Shown here in pieces: positions 24,756 to 35,300 of a stretch of DNA of 64,000 nucleotides. Each line of letters opens with the position of its first letter. Position 1 is the stretch's first letter. The notes below the pieces were generated by a model. The model did no database searches, was not told where the DNA came from, and saw only the letters and a program-made list of their open reading frames with translations. Made by a program: the position numbers and the translations under genes. Source of the DNA: Heliomarina sp018223035 (GTDB taxonomy: Bacteria; Pseudomonadota; Alphaproteobacteria; Rhodobacterales; Rhodobacteraceae); contig JAAEZD010000025.1 in NCBI GenBank assembly GCA_018223035.1, positions 4,703 to 68,702 of the forward strand, given 5' to 3'.

Positions 24756-25490
24756 TTACGATACTGAGATTTTCGCGTCGCCAGCGTCCATTTCGTCCGT
24801 GACGCGATCAAATCTCAGGTAAGCGATGGCCTTGTCGCCGGCTTGCGTGAAAAGCGTTCCGACCGATTTTCCATTTGCCGTGATTTCGCTGCCGATTGGC
24901 GCATCTCCTGAGATGCGGACTTGCTTCAAACCCTTGCGTAACTCGGTCTTGTGCTTCATCCGCGCTGTGACTTCCTGTCCGACATAGCAGCCCTTGCGGA
25001 AATCCACTCCGTTCAGATCCTGAAGCCTAGCTTCGAGGATGAACGTATCCGGAGTCAATTCGACGCCGCTCGCCGGGATGCAATGTTCGACCCGGATTGC
25101 ATCCCAGTCCGAACCGTCATCACTTTCCTCTCCCTCACGATAGGCGCGCCAGCCCAGTGCAGGGTGCCGGGGGTCGGGCAACGCGTCCTCTGGCATTTCG
25201 CCTGTGCCACGCACCACTGACAGCGTCGTCGGTTCAAAGCTGACCTTCGAGCGCAGTTTGTACATCGTCAAACGCCGGATGATGTCATCTGCCTGCTCTT
25301 CTGCAAGGTCCAGCAGCACGTCATCGTCCTGCTTTTTCAAGAAAAAGTCTCCAAGGTATTTGCCTTGCGGAGTCAGCAGCGCGGCATAGACCAGACCCGC
25401 ATCGATCTTGGTGACGTCGTTCGTTACCAAACCCTGGAGGAAATCGATTGTTTCCGGCCCGCTAAGCCTAATTACACGGCGAGTCGCCAT
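24756..25490 (-). CDS. ygfZ: YgfZ/GcvT-like folate-binding protein
   Basis: A 244-residue protein of the COG0354 family, which uses folate to support Fe-S cluster enzyme assembly or repair. The signature KGCYVGQE lies at residues 166-173 with C168 conserved. The N-terminal IRLSGPETIDFLQGLVTNDV is typical. It ends 5 bases after the stop of the convergent small secreted gene and starts divergently from the glycosyltransferase. Confidence 0.92.
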   Translation of the reverse strand: MATRRVIRLSGPETIDFLQGLVTNDVTKIDAGLVYAALLTPQGKYLGDFFLKKQDDDVLLDLAEEQADDIIRRLTMYKLRSKVSFEPTTLSVVRGTGEMPEDALPDPRHPALGWRAYREGEESDDGSDWDAIRVEHCIPASGVELTPDTFILEARLQDLNGVDFRKGCYVGQEVTARMKHKTELRKGLKQVRISGDAPIGSEITANGKSVGTLFTQAGDKAIAYLRFDRVTDEMDAGDAKISVS

Positions 25491-25528
25491 AAAACTGCTC
25501 CTTGTGTCTTTGGGAATGTCATATAGGT

Positions 25529-26239
25529 ATGGACACGGAATTAAACAGGGGAAGCCTTTTGACTGCGCACATCAGCGTCCTGATTCCAACTTTGAACGCG
25601 GAAAAGACTCTTCCAATCAGCCTTCAGGCGTTGATGGAAGGTGTGACGGCGGGGTTGATCCGAGAACTCATCATCAGTGATGGCGGTTCGACGGATGCGA
25701 CCTGCCGTATCGCCGATGATGTCGGGGCGACGCTTGTCACGGGACCAGCATCGCGTGGCGGTCAGCTGAAAAGGGGCGCAGACATCGCGAAAGGCCGTTG
25801 GCTACTTGTTCTCCATGCGGATACCGAGCTTGAAAAAGGCTGGTCGCGTGAGGTTTCCGATTACCTCGAAGCTGAAGGCTCGCCCGCGTATTTCAAGCTG
25901 GCTTTTCGAGCGCGCGGGATGATGCCTAAATGGGTGGCAGGCTGGGCCAATCTTAGGTCTGCATTGTTCGGCTTGCCCTATGGCGATCAGGGCCTGCTGA
26001 TTTCGATAGACGAATACAGGCGCGCTGGCGGCTATCCCGATCAACCACTCATGGAAGACGTCGCTCTGGTTCGTGCTCTGGATCGGCGCCCCGTCGGCCT
26101 GCCGGTGCTGGCGACAACTGCGGCGGACCGTTACCGCCGCAGTGGCTGGATGCGGCGCGGAGCCCGCAATATCTGGGTGCTCAGCCGTTACCTTGCCGGC
26201 GCCGACCCCGAGGTGCTGGCGCAAGCTTACCGGCGCTGA
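25529..26239 (+). CDS. Family 2 glycosyltransferase (TIGR04283-like)
   Basis: A 236-residue GT-A fold transferase without membrane helices. It opens HISVLIPTLNAEKTLPISLQAL, has the nucleotide-sugar DGGSTDAT motif and the LHADTELEKGW (DxD-like) segment, and a C-terminal acceptor part with LMEDVALVRAL. The layout matches the short TIGR04283 group. The donor and acceptor are unknown. Its stop directly abuts the stop of the convergent ABC exporter. Confidence 0.85.
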   Translation: MDTELNRGSLLTAHISVLIPTLNAEKTLPISLQALMEGVTAGLIRELIISDGGSTDATCRIADDVGATLVTGPASRGGQLKRGADIAKGRWLLVLHADTELEKGWSREVSDYLEAEGSPAYFKLAFRARGMMPKWVAGWANLRSALFGLPYGDQGLLISIDEYRRAGGYPDQPLMEDVALVRALDRRPVGLPVLATTAADRYRRSGWMRRGARNIWVLSRYLAGADPEVLAQAYRR

Positions 26240-28096
26240 TTATCCGAACAGGACCCGCCCAAGACGGCGGAAGATCGATGGTGGTCGATCCTCGTTGTTT
26301 GGCGCACGGGCCCGAAGCGCTGCTGTGCCGATCGGATCTATGATCGTTTTTCCATCCTGGAACTGCAGGCGGTAGAGATCCGCATAGGTGCCACCGCGCG
26401 CCAGCAATTCGTCATGGGTGCCTTCGTCAATGACCTGACCGCGATCCATCACGATGATCTTGTCGGCGTTTCGGATCGTAGAGAGCCGATGCGCGATGAC
26501 CAGTGTCGTTCGGCCTCCGGCCAGCTTGTCCAACGCACTCTGCACAACTTTCTCGGACTGCGCATCCAGAGCACTGGTCGCTTCGTCCAGCAGCAGGATC
26601 GGCGTGTCACGCAGCAAGGCGCGCGCGATTACAACCCTCTGCCGCTGCCCACCCGAAAGGGCAGAGCCGCGCGGCCCCACTTCGGTTTCCAGACCATTCG
26701 GCAGCTTGGGCAGGAAGTCGGAAACATGCGCCGCATCGAGGACCTTCTTCAGCTCTTCGTCGCTGACATCGGTTCGGCCCAGCAATATGTTTTCCCGAAG
26801 TGTTTCGTCGAAAAGCAGCGCCTCTTGGCTGACAACCGAGAACAACCCGCGAAGATCTTCCATGCGCATCCGGCGCACCTCTGCATCCCCGATCTTCACG
26901 GACCCGGTTTGCGGATCGACAAGTCGTGTCAGCAAATTGAAAATGGTGGATTTACCTGCACCTGACGCGCCGACAAGCGCAGTGGTCTTGCCCGCCTCGG
27001 CCTTGAGTGAGAGATCCCGAAGCACCGGGGCGTCCCCGTAGCTGAGCGACACGTGCTCAAGATTGATCGGCGGCAATTCTTTTGGCGGTTCAACCGGGTC
27101 ACTCGGTTCCTGTACCAGGATCGGCGCGTCCATCAGTTCTTTCAGTCGTTCCAGCGCGGCGGCTGCGGCCTGCCAGACACCGCTGACGGCGGCCAGACGG
27201 CGCATCGGATCAAACGCAAGGCCGATCGCGGTGAAAAAGCTCATGAATTCACCGACGGTCTTGTCGCCTTCGATGATTTCGGCACCGCCATAAAGCAGCA
27301 CGCCCATGAAACCGACGCCGGCCATGATATCGACCATCGCCGTAATCACGGCAGTACCGAAAGACGCGCGGATTTCCGAGCGAACGAAAGTATCCGTGTG
27401 CCTTTTGAAACGACCGGCCTGATATCCCTCAAGCGAGTTCAGCTTGATCGGGACAATGCCGTGGAAAATCTCGTCCAGACGCGTCGCAAGGGCCGCACCA
27501 AGGTCGCGCGCCTGCGAGGACTTCTTGCGCACATATCGTTGTGCGACGCCGATGGGCAGCATGAGCAAAGGCAACCCGACCAACATGACGGCCGTCCAGC
27601 GCCAGTCGATATTGACCGCAACACCGATCAGGATAACCAGCGAGATAGCATCGCGCCCTGCACCCGTGACGATCGCCTTCCAGACTTCGTTCACCGCCGT
27701 CACATCCGACTGCACCCGTTGGATCAGAAAACCCGGCGGATGCGTTTGGTGAAATGACGTGTCCTGCCGGATCAGACGCTTGACGAGATCAAGCCGCAGC
27801 GCCGCGGCGGTCAGCTGGGAAATACGCGTCAGAAGAACCTTTTGGCACATGCCGGAAAGGCCGCGCATGCAGAAGATCAGAAGAAACGTCACGCTGACCC
27901 AGCCAAGCGCCGACGTATTTCCCGCGACGAAGACAAGGTCAAACATCGGCTTCATCATGTAACTGACCGCACCGACCATGCTGCCTTCGATCAGCATGAA
28001 AATGATGGCGAGCGAGAGCATCGGAATATGATGACGCAGATAGCCACGCCAGAGCCAGCCCATAAGCTCACGTGCAGATTTGTGCGGACGGCTCAT
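26240..28096 (-). CDS. MsbA-type ABC exporter (TMD-NBD fusion)
   Basis: A 618-residue half-transporter. Six transmembrane helices fill residues 20-320; the nucleotide-binding domain (about 345-590) has Walker A GASGAGKST, signature ALSGGQRQR, Walker B ILLLDEATSALD and the H-loop IAHRLST. The protein forms an inner-membrane homodimer. MsbA-like members flip lipid A-core or other lipids; drug export is an alternative. The C-terminus has a basic tail (RPPSIFRRLGRVLFG). Confidence 0.92.
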   Translation of the reverse strand: MSRPHKSARELMGWLWRGYLRHHIPMLSLAIIFMLIEGSMVGAVSYMMKPMFDLVFVAGNTSALGWVSVTFLLIFCMRGLSGMCQKVLLTRISQLTAAALRLDLVKRLIRQDTSFHQTHPPGFLIQRVQSDVTAVNEVWKAIVTGAGRDAISLVILIGVAVNIDWRWTAVMLVGLPLLMLPIGVAQRYVRKKSSQARDLGAALATRLDEIFHGIVPIKLNSLEGYQAGRFKRHTDTFVRSEIRASFGTAVITAMVDIMAGVGFMGVLLYGGAEIIEGDKTVGEFMSFFTAIGLAFDPMRRLAAVSGVWQAAAAALERLKELMDAPILVQEPSDPVEPPKELPPINLEHVSLSYGDAPVLRDLSLKAEAGKTTALVGASGAGKSTIFNLLTRLVDPQTGSVKIGDAEVRRMRMEDLRGLFSVVSQEALLFDETLRENILLGRTDVSDEELKKVLDAAHVSDFLPKLPNGLETEVGPRGSALSGGQRQRVVIARALLRDTPILLLDEATSALDAQSEKVVQSALDKLAGGRTTLVIAHRLSTIRNADKIIVMDRGQVIDEGTHDELLARGGTYADLYRLQFQDGKTIIDPIGTAALRARAPNNEDRPPSIFRRLGRVLFG

Positions 28097-28252
28097 TCGG
28101 GCGCCTTCGGATCTTTGGAAGTCATCGATATGTCCTTACGTGTAGCGGGCCGTTTACGTGTCGCGGCTTCTTGGTGCAAGTCCGCAGCTTTGCCGCATTG
28201 ACGCCGGGCCGGGGCTGACTAGGGTGGGGCGAAATCGATTACGGACTTTACC

Positions 28253-29461
28253 ATGAACAAAGAATCCTCGCTGGCGCAAGGGCGCGAGTACCTGGCAATA
28301 CCGGGCCCGTCCGTTATTCCGGATGTAGTTCTACAGGCGATGCACAGGCCCGCACCGAACATTTATGCCGGTGCGCTTGTCGAAATGACCCATTCGATCG
28401 TGCCTGATCTCAAGCGCGTGGCGCGCACCGAGCATTACGTTGCGATGTATATCTCCAATGGTCACGGCGCGTGGGAAGCGGCGCTGTCGAATGTGCTTTC
28501 GCCCGGCGAAACCGTTTACGTGCCGTCGACAGGACGTTTCGGCCTAGGCTGGGCCGACATGGCGCGTGGTCTGGGGATCGAGACGCGCGTACAGGATTTT
28601 GGCAAGGCGGGCCCCTTCGATCTTGAAAAAGTCCGCGAGACGCTTTCCGCAGACAAGGGCCATGAGATCAAGGCGGTGATGGCGACGCATGTGGATACGT
28701 CCAGCTCTGTTCGCAACGATATTGCCGGTCTTCGCCGCGTCCTCGACGAAATCGGGCATCCGGCATTGCTCATGGTGGACTGCATCGCTTCGCTTGGCTG
28801 CGACCCGTTCGAAATGGACGAATGGGGCGTCGATGTCATGGTGGCAGGATGCCAGAAAGGCCTGATGGTTCCTCCGGGCATGAGCTTTGTCTTCTTCAAC
28901 GACAAGGCCGATGAGGTGCGGACACAAATGCCGCGCGTGAGCCGGTACTGGGATTGGACGCCCCGCGCCAAGCCAAAGGAGTTCTACCAGCATTTCGGTG
29001 GGACTGCCCCTACGCATCATCTCTATGGCTTGCGAGCCGCGCTCGATCTCATCCACGAAGAGGGGGTCGAAAAAGTCTGGGAACGCCACGAACGGCTGGC
29101 CCGGGCGATCTGGGCGGCGTGTGACGCATGGTCAAGCGAAGGGCCGCTGCGCCTGAACATCACAGATCCTGGCCTCCGCAGCCATGCGGTTACGGCGCTT
29201 CAACTGGGGGCTCCGCACGGCACCGCCTTGCGCGACTGGCTGTCTTCGCAGGTCGGCCTGACACTTGGTATCGGGCTTGGCATGGCGGAACCTGGCGATC
29301 CGGCATGGCACGGCTTCTTCCGCCTCGGCCATATGGGACATATCAACGGTCAGATGATCATGGGCCTGCTGGGCGGAATCGAGGCAGGCATGTGCGCGCT
29401 TGACATACCGCACGGTTCGGGCGCGCTCGGCGCGGCAGCCGCGGTAATTGCGGGCCGGTGA
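28253..29461 (+). CDS. Serine-glyoxylate / alanine-glyoxylate aminotransferase family protein
   Basis: A 402-residue class V PLP enzyme. The PLP lysine is K202 in AGCQKGLMVPPGMSFV, which matches serine-glyoxylate aminotransferases; these make hydroxypyruvate and glycine in the serine cycle or photorespiration-like routes. The N-terminal IPGPSVIPDVVLQAMHRP is typical. No other serine-cycle gene is adjacent, so alanine or another amino donor is possible. Confidence 0.88.
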   Translation: MNKESSLAQGREYLAIPGPSVIPDVVLQAMHRPAPNIYAGALVEMTHSIVPDLKRVARTEHYVAMYISNGHGAWEAALSNVLSPGETVYVPSTGRFGLGWADMARGLGIETRVQDFGKAGPFDLEKVRETLSADKGHEIKAVMATHVDTSSSVRNDIAGLRRVLDEIGHPALLMVDCIASLGCDPFEMDEWGVDVMVAGCQKGLMVPPGMSFVFFNDKADEVRTQMPRVSRYWDWTPRAKPKEFYQHFGGTAPTHHLYGLRAALDLIHEEGVEKVWERHERLARAIWAACDAWSSEGPLRLNITDPGLRSHAVTALQLGAPHGTALRDWLSSQVGLTLGIGLGMAEPGDPAWHGFFRLGHMGHINGQMIMGLLGGIEAGMCALDIPHGSGALGAAAAVIAGR

Positions 29462-29478
29462 GCTACGGGCCGAGGGGG

Positions 29479-29658
29479 TCAGTTATCTTCCTCGGCAAAA
29501 CGATTGATTGCCTCATTCATTCCGAGACCCAGAAGAACGACTGGCACAAGTCCCCAGATCGCCCAGAGGGCAGTGAATATCCACATCAGGTTCAACCCAA
29601 GCATGGCCATGGCGGCAGTCGAAAAGTCGGGGGCGGTGCCTAATTCGTGGTTGTACAT
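29479..29658 (-). CDS. Small membrane protein of 59 residues
   Basis: ATG 29658 follows GGAG six bases upstream, and the frame ends at TGA 29479. The product (MYNHELGTAPDFSTAAMAML...) has a long hydrophobic stretch with many Trp, Leu and Val (about residues 16-47), enough for one long or two short membrane helices, then an acidic tail (EAINRFAEEDN). It starts 61 bases after the HisC-like gene stop, so it may be the last gene of that operon. Function is unknown. Confidence 0.7.
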   Translation of the reverse strand: MYNHELGTAPDFSTAAMAMLGLNLMWIFTALWAIWGLVPVVLLGLGMNEAINRFAEEDN

Positions 29659-29718
29659 GATGACTCCGGCGCTGTTCGCGGCAGAGACTAGAGACGGGGT
29701 GATAATATTCGACTAAAT

Positions 29719-30852
29719 CTAACGCGCGGCTTCTTCAATTTCCTTGCTTTCCCGCGCGGCCTTTAATGCCTCTGGAAGAGCCTGCGCAAAAGCATCCAGA
29801 TCGACCGGCCGACCGCAGCTGACCCGGATGCAGCGATTTTGCGGCGCTGCAAAAGGCATGCGAACAAAGATGCCGCGAGAAACCAGCTCATTTAGTACCG
29901 CGCGGGCAAACTCACCGTCCCTGCCACAGTCCACAGCGACGAAATTGGTCGCAGACGGCAACGCGGTCAATCCGTTGCGCCGGGCGATATCGCTTATGCG
30001 ATCCCTTGCAGCCGAAACCTCGCTTTTCACATGGGCGAGCCAATCCTTGTCCTGAATTGCGGCCAAGGCTCCTACCTGCGCGCTGCGGTTCATGCCAAAG
30101 TGGTTTCGGACCTTGTCAAACGCGGCGATCAATTCCGGTGCCGCCAGAGCATAACCAACGCGAGCACCGGCCATCCCGTAAATCTTGGAAAACGTGCGCA
30201 TGCGAATAAGTCGCGGATCGTCGGCGTCCGCGGGTAGGATTGTCCCCTCCGGTGCGCATTCGACATAGGCCTCGTCCACGATCAACAGACAGCCTTCGGG
30301 CAGCGTATCCAGCGCCTTGTGAAGCTCCCGACCGGAGTGCCAGGTGCCCATCGGATTGTCGGGATTGGCGATATAAACCAGCTTGGCGTCAAGCGCCGCG
30401 GCCTTTGCGATGAGGGCCGAGGGATCTTCGCGATCGTCGCGGTAGGGTACCTTGTGAAGCGTGCCGCCATATCCGGTTACATGATAGTTGAATGTTGGAT
30501 AGGCCCCGTCCGATGTAACAACGTGATCGCCTGGTCCGACAACGAGACGGACAAGGTAGCCGAGGAGACCATCGATACCCTCGCCGACAATGACGTTTTC
30601 AGGGCGGACGTTGTTTTCATCCGCTATCGCGGCGCGCAGATCGAAGCTTAGGGAATCGCCGTATTTCCAGATTTCCTCATCCGCGTCCTGCATGGCAGAG
30701 ATCGCTTTGGGCGAGGGCCCAAAGACGTTCTCGTTGGCGCCGATCCTGGCGATGAAAGAAGCGCCTCTTTCGCGTTCATGGGTTTCCGGTCCGACAAAGG
30801 GAACAGAAGCAGGCAGCGAAGCGACGAGCGGTGTGTAACGCGGATAGGTCAT
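29719..30852 (-). CDS. HisC-like PLP-dependent aminotransferase
   Basis: A 377-residue fold-type I aminotransferase. The PLP lysine is K223 in RTFSKIYGMAGARVGY; the substrate loop has ANPDNPMGT and the GANENVFGPSP start motif of histidinol-phosphate/aromatic aminotransferases. The start at 30852 begins the family N-terminus; a much longer open frame upstream overlaps the DUF454 gene and is not real. A second hisC at 52117 sits in the tyrA operon, so this copy may have another substrate. Confidence 0.9.
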   Translation of the reverse strand: MTYPRYTPLVASLPASVPFVGPETHERERGASFIARIGANENVFGPSPKAISAMQDADEEIWKYGDSLSFDLRAAIADENNVRPENVIVGEGIDGLLGYLVRLVVGPGDHVVTSDGAYPTFNYHVTGYGGTLHKVPYRDDREDPSALIAKAAALDAKLVYIANPDNPMGTWHSGRELHKALDTLPEGCLLIVDEAYVECAPEGTILPADADDPRLIRMRTFSKIYGMAGARVGYALAAPELIAAFDKVRNHFGMNRSAQVGALAAIQDKDWLAHVKSEVSAARDRISDIARRNGLTALPSATNFVAVDCGRDGEFARAVLNELVSRGIFVRMPFAAPQNRCIRVSCGRPVDLDAFAQALPEALKAARESKEIEEAAR

Positions 30853-30896
30853 GCCGGCACATAATCCGATGGCGTGGCGCTCGGCAAGATATCTGT

Positions 30897-31298
30897 TCAG
30901 CGGTTCGGTCGTGTGAGCACGTAAATTGCGCCAATTCCCATGAGAAAACCTTGTGCTGCAAGCGCGATGGGAGCGAGCCCGAGGAGGGTACTCGTAAAGA
31001 ATGTCGCGGCCATGACGGTGCAGGAGAAAATCTTGACCTTGGGCGGGATGGCACCGGTTGCCTCCCAATCCTCGATCGAAGCGCCAAATCGGGGATGCGA
31101 GGTGATCCACGCACGCAACCTTGGCGAGCCCTTGCCAAAACAGAAGGCCGCAAGAAGCACTAGTGGGGTTGTCGGCAGGACCGGCAGAAACGCTCCAATG
31201 ATCCCGATGGCAAGCGCGATCAGACCCGCAGCTGTCCAGAGATACCGAACGTGCCGCGAATGATGAGCGTTGCTTTGGATGGGATCGATCTGTGTCAC
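30897..31298 (-). CDS. DUF454 (YbaN-like) inner membrane protein
   Basis: A 133-residue protein with three to four membrane helices. The signature FLPVLPTTPLVLLAAFCFGKGSPRLRAWITSHPRFG is diagnostic of the YbaN/DUF454 family, of unknown function. The start is GTG at 31298. It lies 44 bases upstream of the HisC-like gene on the same strand. Confidence 0.9.
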   Translation of the reverse strand: MTQIDPIQSNAHHSRHVRYLWTAAGLIALAIGIIGAFLPVLPTTPLVLLAAFCFGKGSPRLRAWITSHPRFGASIEDWEATGAIPPKVKIFSCTVMAATFFTSTLLGLAPIALAAQGFLMGIGAIYVLTRPNR

Positions 31299-31447
31299 GT
31301 TGGTTTTCTTTCTCGAAGCTGAAACCTAATACGCCGGGCTGAATTGTAAACGCTGGCTCTCGGCCCGGGTTGTGCCGCAGGGTTTTTCTGGCGTCCCGGA
31401 TCGGCAAAGGGCAGGGTGCCCGGGATTGCCATTCAAGGGAGGCCAGC

Positions 31448-32230
31448 ATGGCACGGGTATCCGTAAATTATGAAGATCACATTGCCAAAGTCACGCTGAC
31501 GCGCGGTGACAAGATGAATGCGCTCGATCCTGACATGATGGAGGCGATTGTCGCGGCAGGGCAGGAGGTCGCCCAGTCCGACGCGCGCGCTGTCGTCTTG
31601 TCTGGCGAGGGCAAGAGTTTCTGCGCCGGATTGGACATGGCAAGTTTTGGCACATTAGGGCAAGGCGATGTCGAAGGCAGGCTCATGGAACGCAGCCATC
31701 ACGATGCCAACCTGTTTCAGGAAGTCGCCCTGATCTGGCGCCGTGTGCCCGTGCCGGTGATCGCCGCGCTGCAGGGCGCGGTATACGGGGGCGGGATGCA
31801 GCTTGCGCTGGGGGCCGATATCCGCATCGCGGCACCGGACGCCAAACTTGCGATAATGGAGATGAAATGGGGCCTCGTGCCCGATATGGGTGGAATGGTT
31901 CTATTGCCGGAACTTGTCCGCTCGGATGTACTGCGCCAACTGACCTATACGGCGGCACCTGTCGGTGCCGAGCAGGCCGAACGCTGGGGGCTGGTCACGT
32001 CTCTCTCGGACGACCCGCTTGCGGCCGCAACCGATCTGGCGGCAGAAATCGCAAGCAAGAGCCCGAGTGCCATTCGTGCGGCGAAACGGCTGATCGAGCT
32101 TTGTGAAAGCCAGGACCGGAAAGAGGTTCTGCTGGCGGAATCCGCCGAACAAGCCAAGCTCATCGGCAAGCCGGAGCAAATGGAAGTCATCGCGGCCCAG
32201 ATGCAGCGGCGCAAACCGGTGTTCGCTTAA
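31448..32230 (+). CDS. Enoyl-CoA hydratase/isomerase family protein (crotonase)
   Basis: A 260-residue crotonase-fold protein. The CoA-binding oxyanion loops are SFCAGLDM and ALQGAVYGGGMQLAL; the second catalytic Glu position falls in AIMEMKWGLVPDMGGM, which resembles hydratase/dehydratase members that lack one of the two standard glutamates. GGGAGG precedes ATG 31448. The substrate is unknown. It ends ahead of a hairpin shared with the convergent valS. Confidence 0.9.
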   Translation: MARVSVNYEDHIAKVTLTRGDKMNALDPDMMEAIVAAGQEVAQSDARAVVLSGEGKSFCAGLDMASFGTLGQGDVEGRLMERSHHDANLFQEVALIWRRVPVPVIAALQGAVYGGGMQLALGADIRIAAPDAKLAIMEMKWGLVPDMGGMVLLPELVRSDVLRQLTYTAAPVGAEQAERWGLVTSLSDDPLAAATDLAAEIASKSPSAIRAAKRLIELCESQDRKEVLLAESAEQAKLIGKPEQMEVIAAQMQRRKPVFA

Positions 32231-32261
32231 ATATTCAAGTTCTGATCGATTCGATTGAGTT

Positions 32262-32290
32262 CCCCGCCCTGCGCCTGCTGCAAGGCGGGG
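32262..32290. terminator. Hairpin between convergent crotonase and valS genes
   Basis: CCCCGCC (32262-32268) pairs with GGCGGGG (32284-32290) across a 15-base loop. It is placed between two convergent stop codons, as expected for a transcription terminator, but no strong T-run follows on either side. Confidence 0.45.
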
Positions 32291-32317
32291 ATTTCCGTAT
32301 TTGGGACGAGAAGAAGA

Positions 32318-35300
32318 TCAGGCGATTTCCTTGAGGCGATCAAGCGCCTCTTTCAGTTTGCTTTCTTCTTCTTCCCGCGCGGCAAGGTTGTTGCGCGTTT
32401 CTTCTACCACATCTGCGGGCGCGGAGGCCGCGAATTTAGGGTTATTCAACCGCCCGCGAAGCCCACCGAGTTCCTTGGCGAGCTTACCCAGCGATTTCTC
32501 CAGACGCGCTTTTTCCGCTTCGACATCGATGACATCGGCCAGCGGCAGACCGAAGCTGCCCCCTGTCACGGCCAGCGCCACGGTGCCTTTCGGGAAGGCG
32601 TCGACCTCGCTGAGCGATTCGAGGCGGGCGAAGCGTTTGATCAGGGCCTCGTTGGTCTGGTAGGCGGCACGCGCTGCGGCTGTGAACCCCTTGACGACGA
32701 GCGGGACATGCGCCCCGGCGGGAACGTTCATCTGGGCGCGCGCCGAACGGATGGCGCTGATCAGGCGGATCACCCAGTTGAGTTCTTCGTCCGCGCTCTG
32801 GTCCACCAATTCCGCCGCCGTGTAGGTCGGCCAGTCAGCATGAATCAGTTTCGACGGGCGCGGCTTTTGTCCCCAGAGCTCTTCGGTGATGAAGGGCATG
32901 ATCGGATGCAACAGGATGAGACACTGGTCGAGTGCCCAGGCATAGGTCGCCTTTGTTTCGGCAATCGCCTCTGTATCTTCACCGTCGAAGACGGGTTTCG
33001 TGAATTCGAGGTACCAGTCACAGAAGGTACCCCACACGAAACTGTAGAGCGCGTTGGCCGCGTCATTGAACCGGAACTGTGCCAGCGCTGTATCTACTTC
33101 TTCGCGGGTTTTGGCGATCTCACCCTTGATCCAACGGTTGAGCGGAAGGGAGGCCGCCGGCGGATGGTCTGCATGAGGAACCTCGAAGACACCTCTGAAC
33201 TGGCCGTAAGAGGCGGCGTTCCAGAGCTTGGTGCCAAAGTTCCGGTATCCTGCGATGCGTTGGGTCGACAGCTTGAGATCGCGTCCCATCGCTGCCATCG
33301 CCGTGAGGGTGAAGCGGACGGCGTCGGCGCCGTATTCGTCGATGAGTTCGAGCGGGTCGAGCACGTTGCCGAGGCTCTTCGACATTTTCTTGCCCTTCTC
33401 GTCACGCACCAGCGCGTGCACATAGACCGTGTCGAAGGGTTTCTGGCCGACAACGGCATATTGCATCATCATCATACGGGCGACCCAGAAGAAGATGATA
33501 TCAAAGCCGGTGATCAGCGTGCTGGTCGGGAAGTACTTCTGCAGCTCGGGCGTGTTTTCCGGCCATCCCAGGGTGCCGATCGGCCAGAGGCCGGAAGAGA
33601 ACCACGTGTCGAGTACATCGGGGTCGCGCCAGACAGGATATGTGAGTTTCGTCGGGTCCTGTGTTTCGGCATATTCCGCGAGGCTGGAGGCGAGGGCGTG
33701 TTTGGCTGTTTCGCGGTCTTCGACCTCGATCACGCGCGCATGGTTCAGCGGCGTCGGCAGGCCCGAGAGGACATCGGCGAACTGGTTGCTGACAGCATCG
33801 AAATCCGGCGCGCAATGAAAGCGGTCTGTGGCGTCGCCGAGATCCTGATCGGACATCAGGCGGCCCAGTTCGACCGGATCGAGGGCGCCGTCGCCCTCGT
33901 CATCGCGGAAATTATTGTTTTCCAAGTCGAAGCCGTACCAGACGGGGATCTGGTGGCCCCACCAGAGCTGGCGTGAGATGCACCAGGGTTCGATGTTTTC
34001 GAGCCAATGGAAATAGACTTTTTCGTCGCGTTCCGGCAGGATTTTAACGTCGCCATTCCGAACCGCATCCAGGGCAGGGCCGACGATCTTGTCGGTTTCG
34101 ACGAACCACTGATCGGTCAGCATCGGTTCGATGACAACCTTCGAGCGGTCGCCAAAGGGCTGCATAATCGGCTTGTTTTCGACAAAGGGCTCCATGACGG
34201 GCGTGTCCATCGGATCAAAGGCCTCGGCGGGATCAGGCTGTTCCACCGGGACCATGACGGCGAGACCTTCTGCGGTGATCTGCTCGACAACCAGCTTGCG
34301 TGCCTCGAAGCGGTCAAGGCCGCGGAACTCGTCCGGCACGAGGTTGAGCGTGTCAATTTCAGCTTCGCTGAATGCCGCGCCTTCGGCGATCTCTTGTGCA
34401 TGGGAAGCTGTCTCGGCGTAGGGGGCGCCGTCGCTTCGCATACGCGCGCGCGTGTCCATCAAACGGTAGCAAGGAATATTGCCGCGTTTGGCGACCGCGT
34501 AGTCATTGAAATCATGCGCGCCCGTAATTTTCACCGCGCCGGAGCCAAAGGTCGGATCGGGGTATTCGTCGGTGATGATCGGGATCAACCGGCGGTGTTC
34601 CTTGGGCCCGACGGGGATTTCGCACAAATGTCCGACAATTGGTGCATATCTGGCGTCTTGGGGGTGTACGGCGACTGCCCCGTCTCCGAGCATGGTTTCG
34701 GGGCGGGTCGTCGCGATTGAAATGTAATCGCGTTCCTCCTCGAAGGTCACGTTGCCGTCTTCGTCTTTTTCGACGTAGGTGTAAGTCTTGCCGTCGGCGA
34801 GCGGGTATTTGAAGTGCCACATATGGCCAGCCACTTCGATGTTCTCGACTTCGAGATCCGAGATGGCGGTTTCGAAATGAGGATCCCAGTTGACCAGACG
34901 CTTGCCGCGATAGATCAGGCCCTTTTCGTACATGTCGACAAAGACCTTGATGACGGCGTCATGGAAATTGCCGTCTTCGCCCTCCGGGGCCTGAGGCGCA
35001 CCGGACATGGTGAAGGCTTCGCGCGACCAATCACAGGATGCGCCGAGGCGTTTGAGCTGACCGATGATGGTGCCGCGCGATTTGATCTTTTGCTGCCAGA
35101 CCCGCTCAAGGAATTTCTCACGGCCCATTTCGGTGCGTGAGGGTTCCTGATTGGCTGCCATCTCGCGTTCGGTGACCATCTGGGTCGCGATCCCGGCGTG
35201 GTCTGTTCCCGGCTGCCAGAGAACATCAAAGCCCTGCATACGTTTCCAGCGGATCAGGATATCCTGCAGAGTGTTGTTGAACGCATGGCCCATGTGCAGT

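Noticed and set aside
30853..31449. N-terminal extension of the HisC-like gene
   Set aside because: The extra 199 codons overlap the DUF454 gene in another frame and do not look like part of an aminotransferase.
32255..33976. 573-codon plus-strand open frame opposite valS
   Set aside because: It is fully antisense to the conserved valS and is explained by its codon bias.
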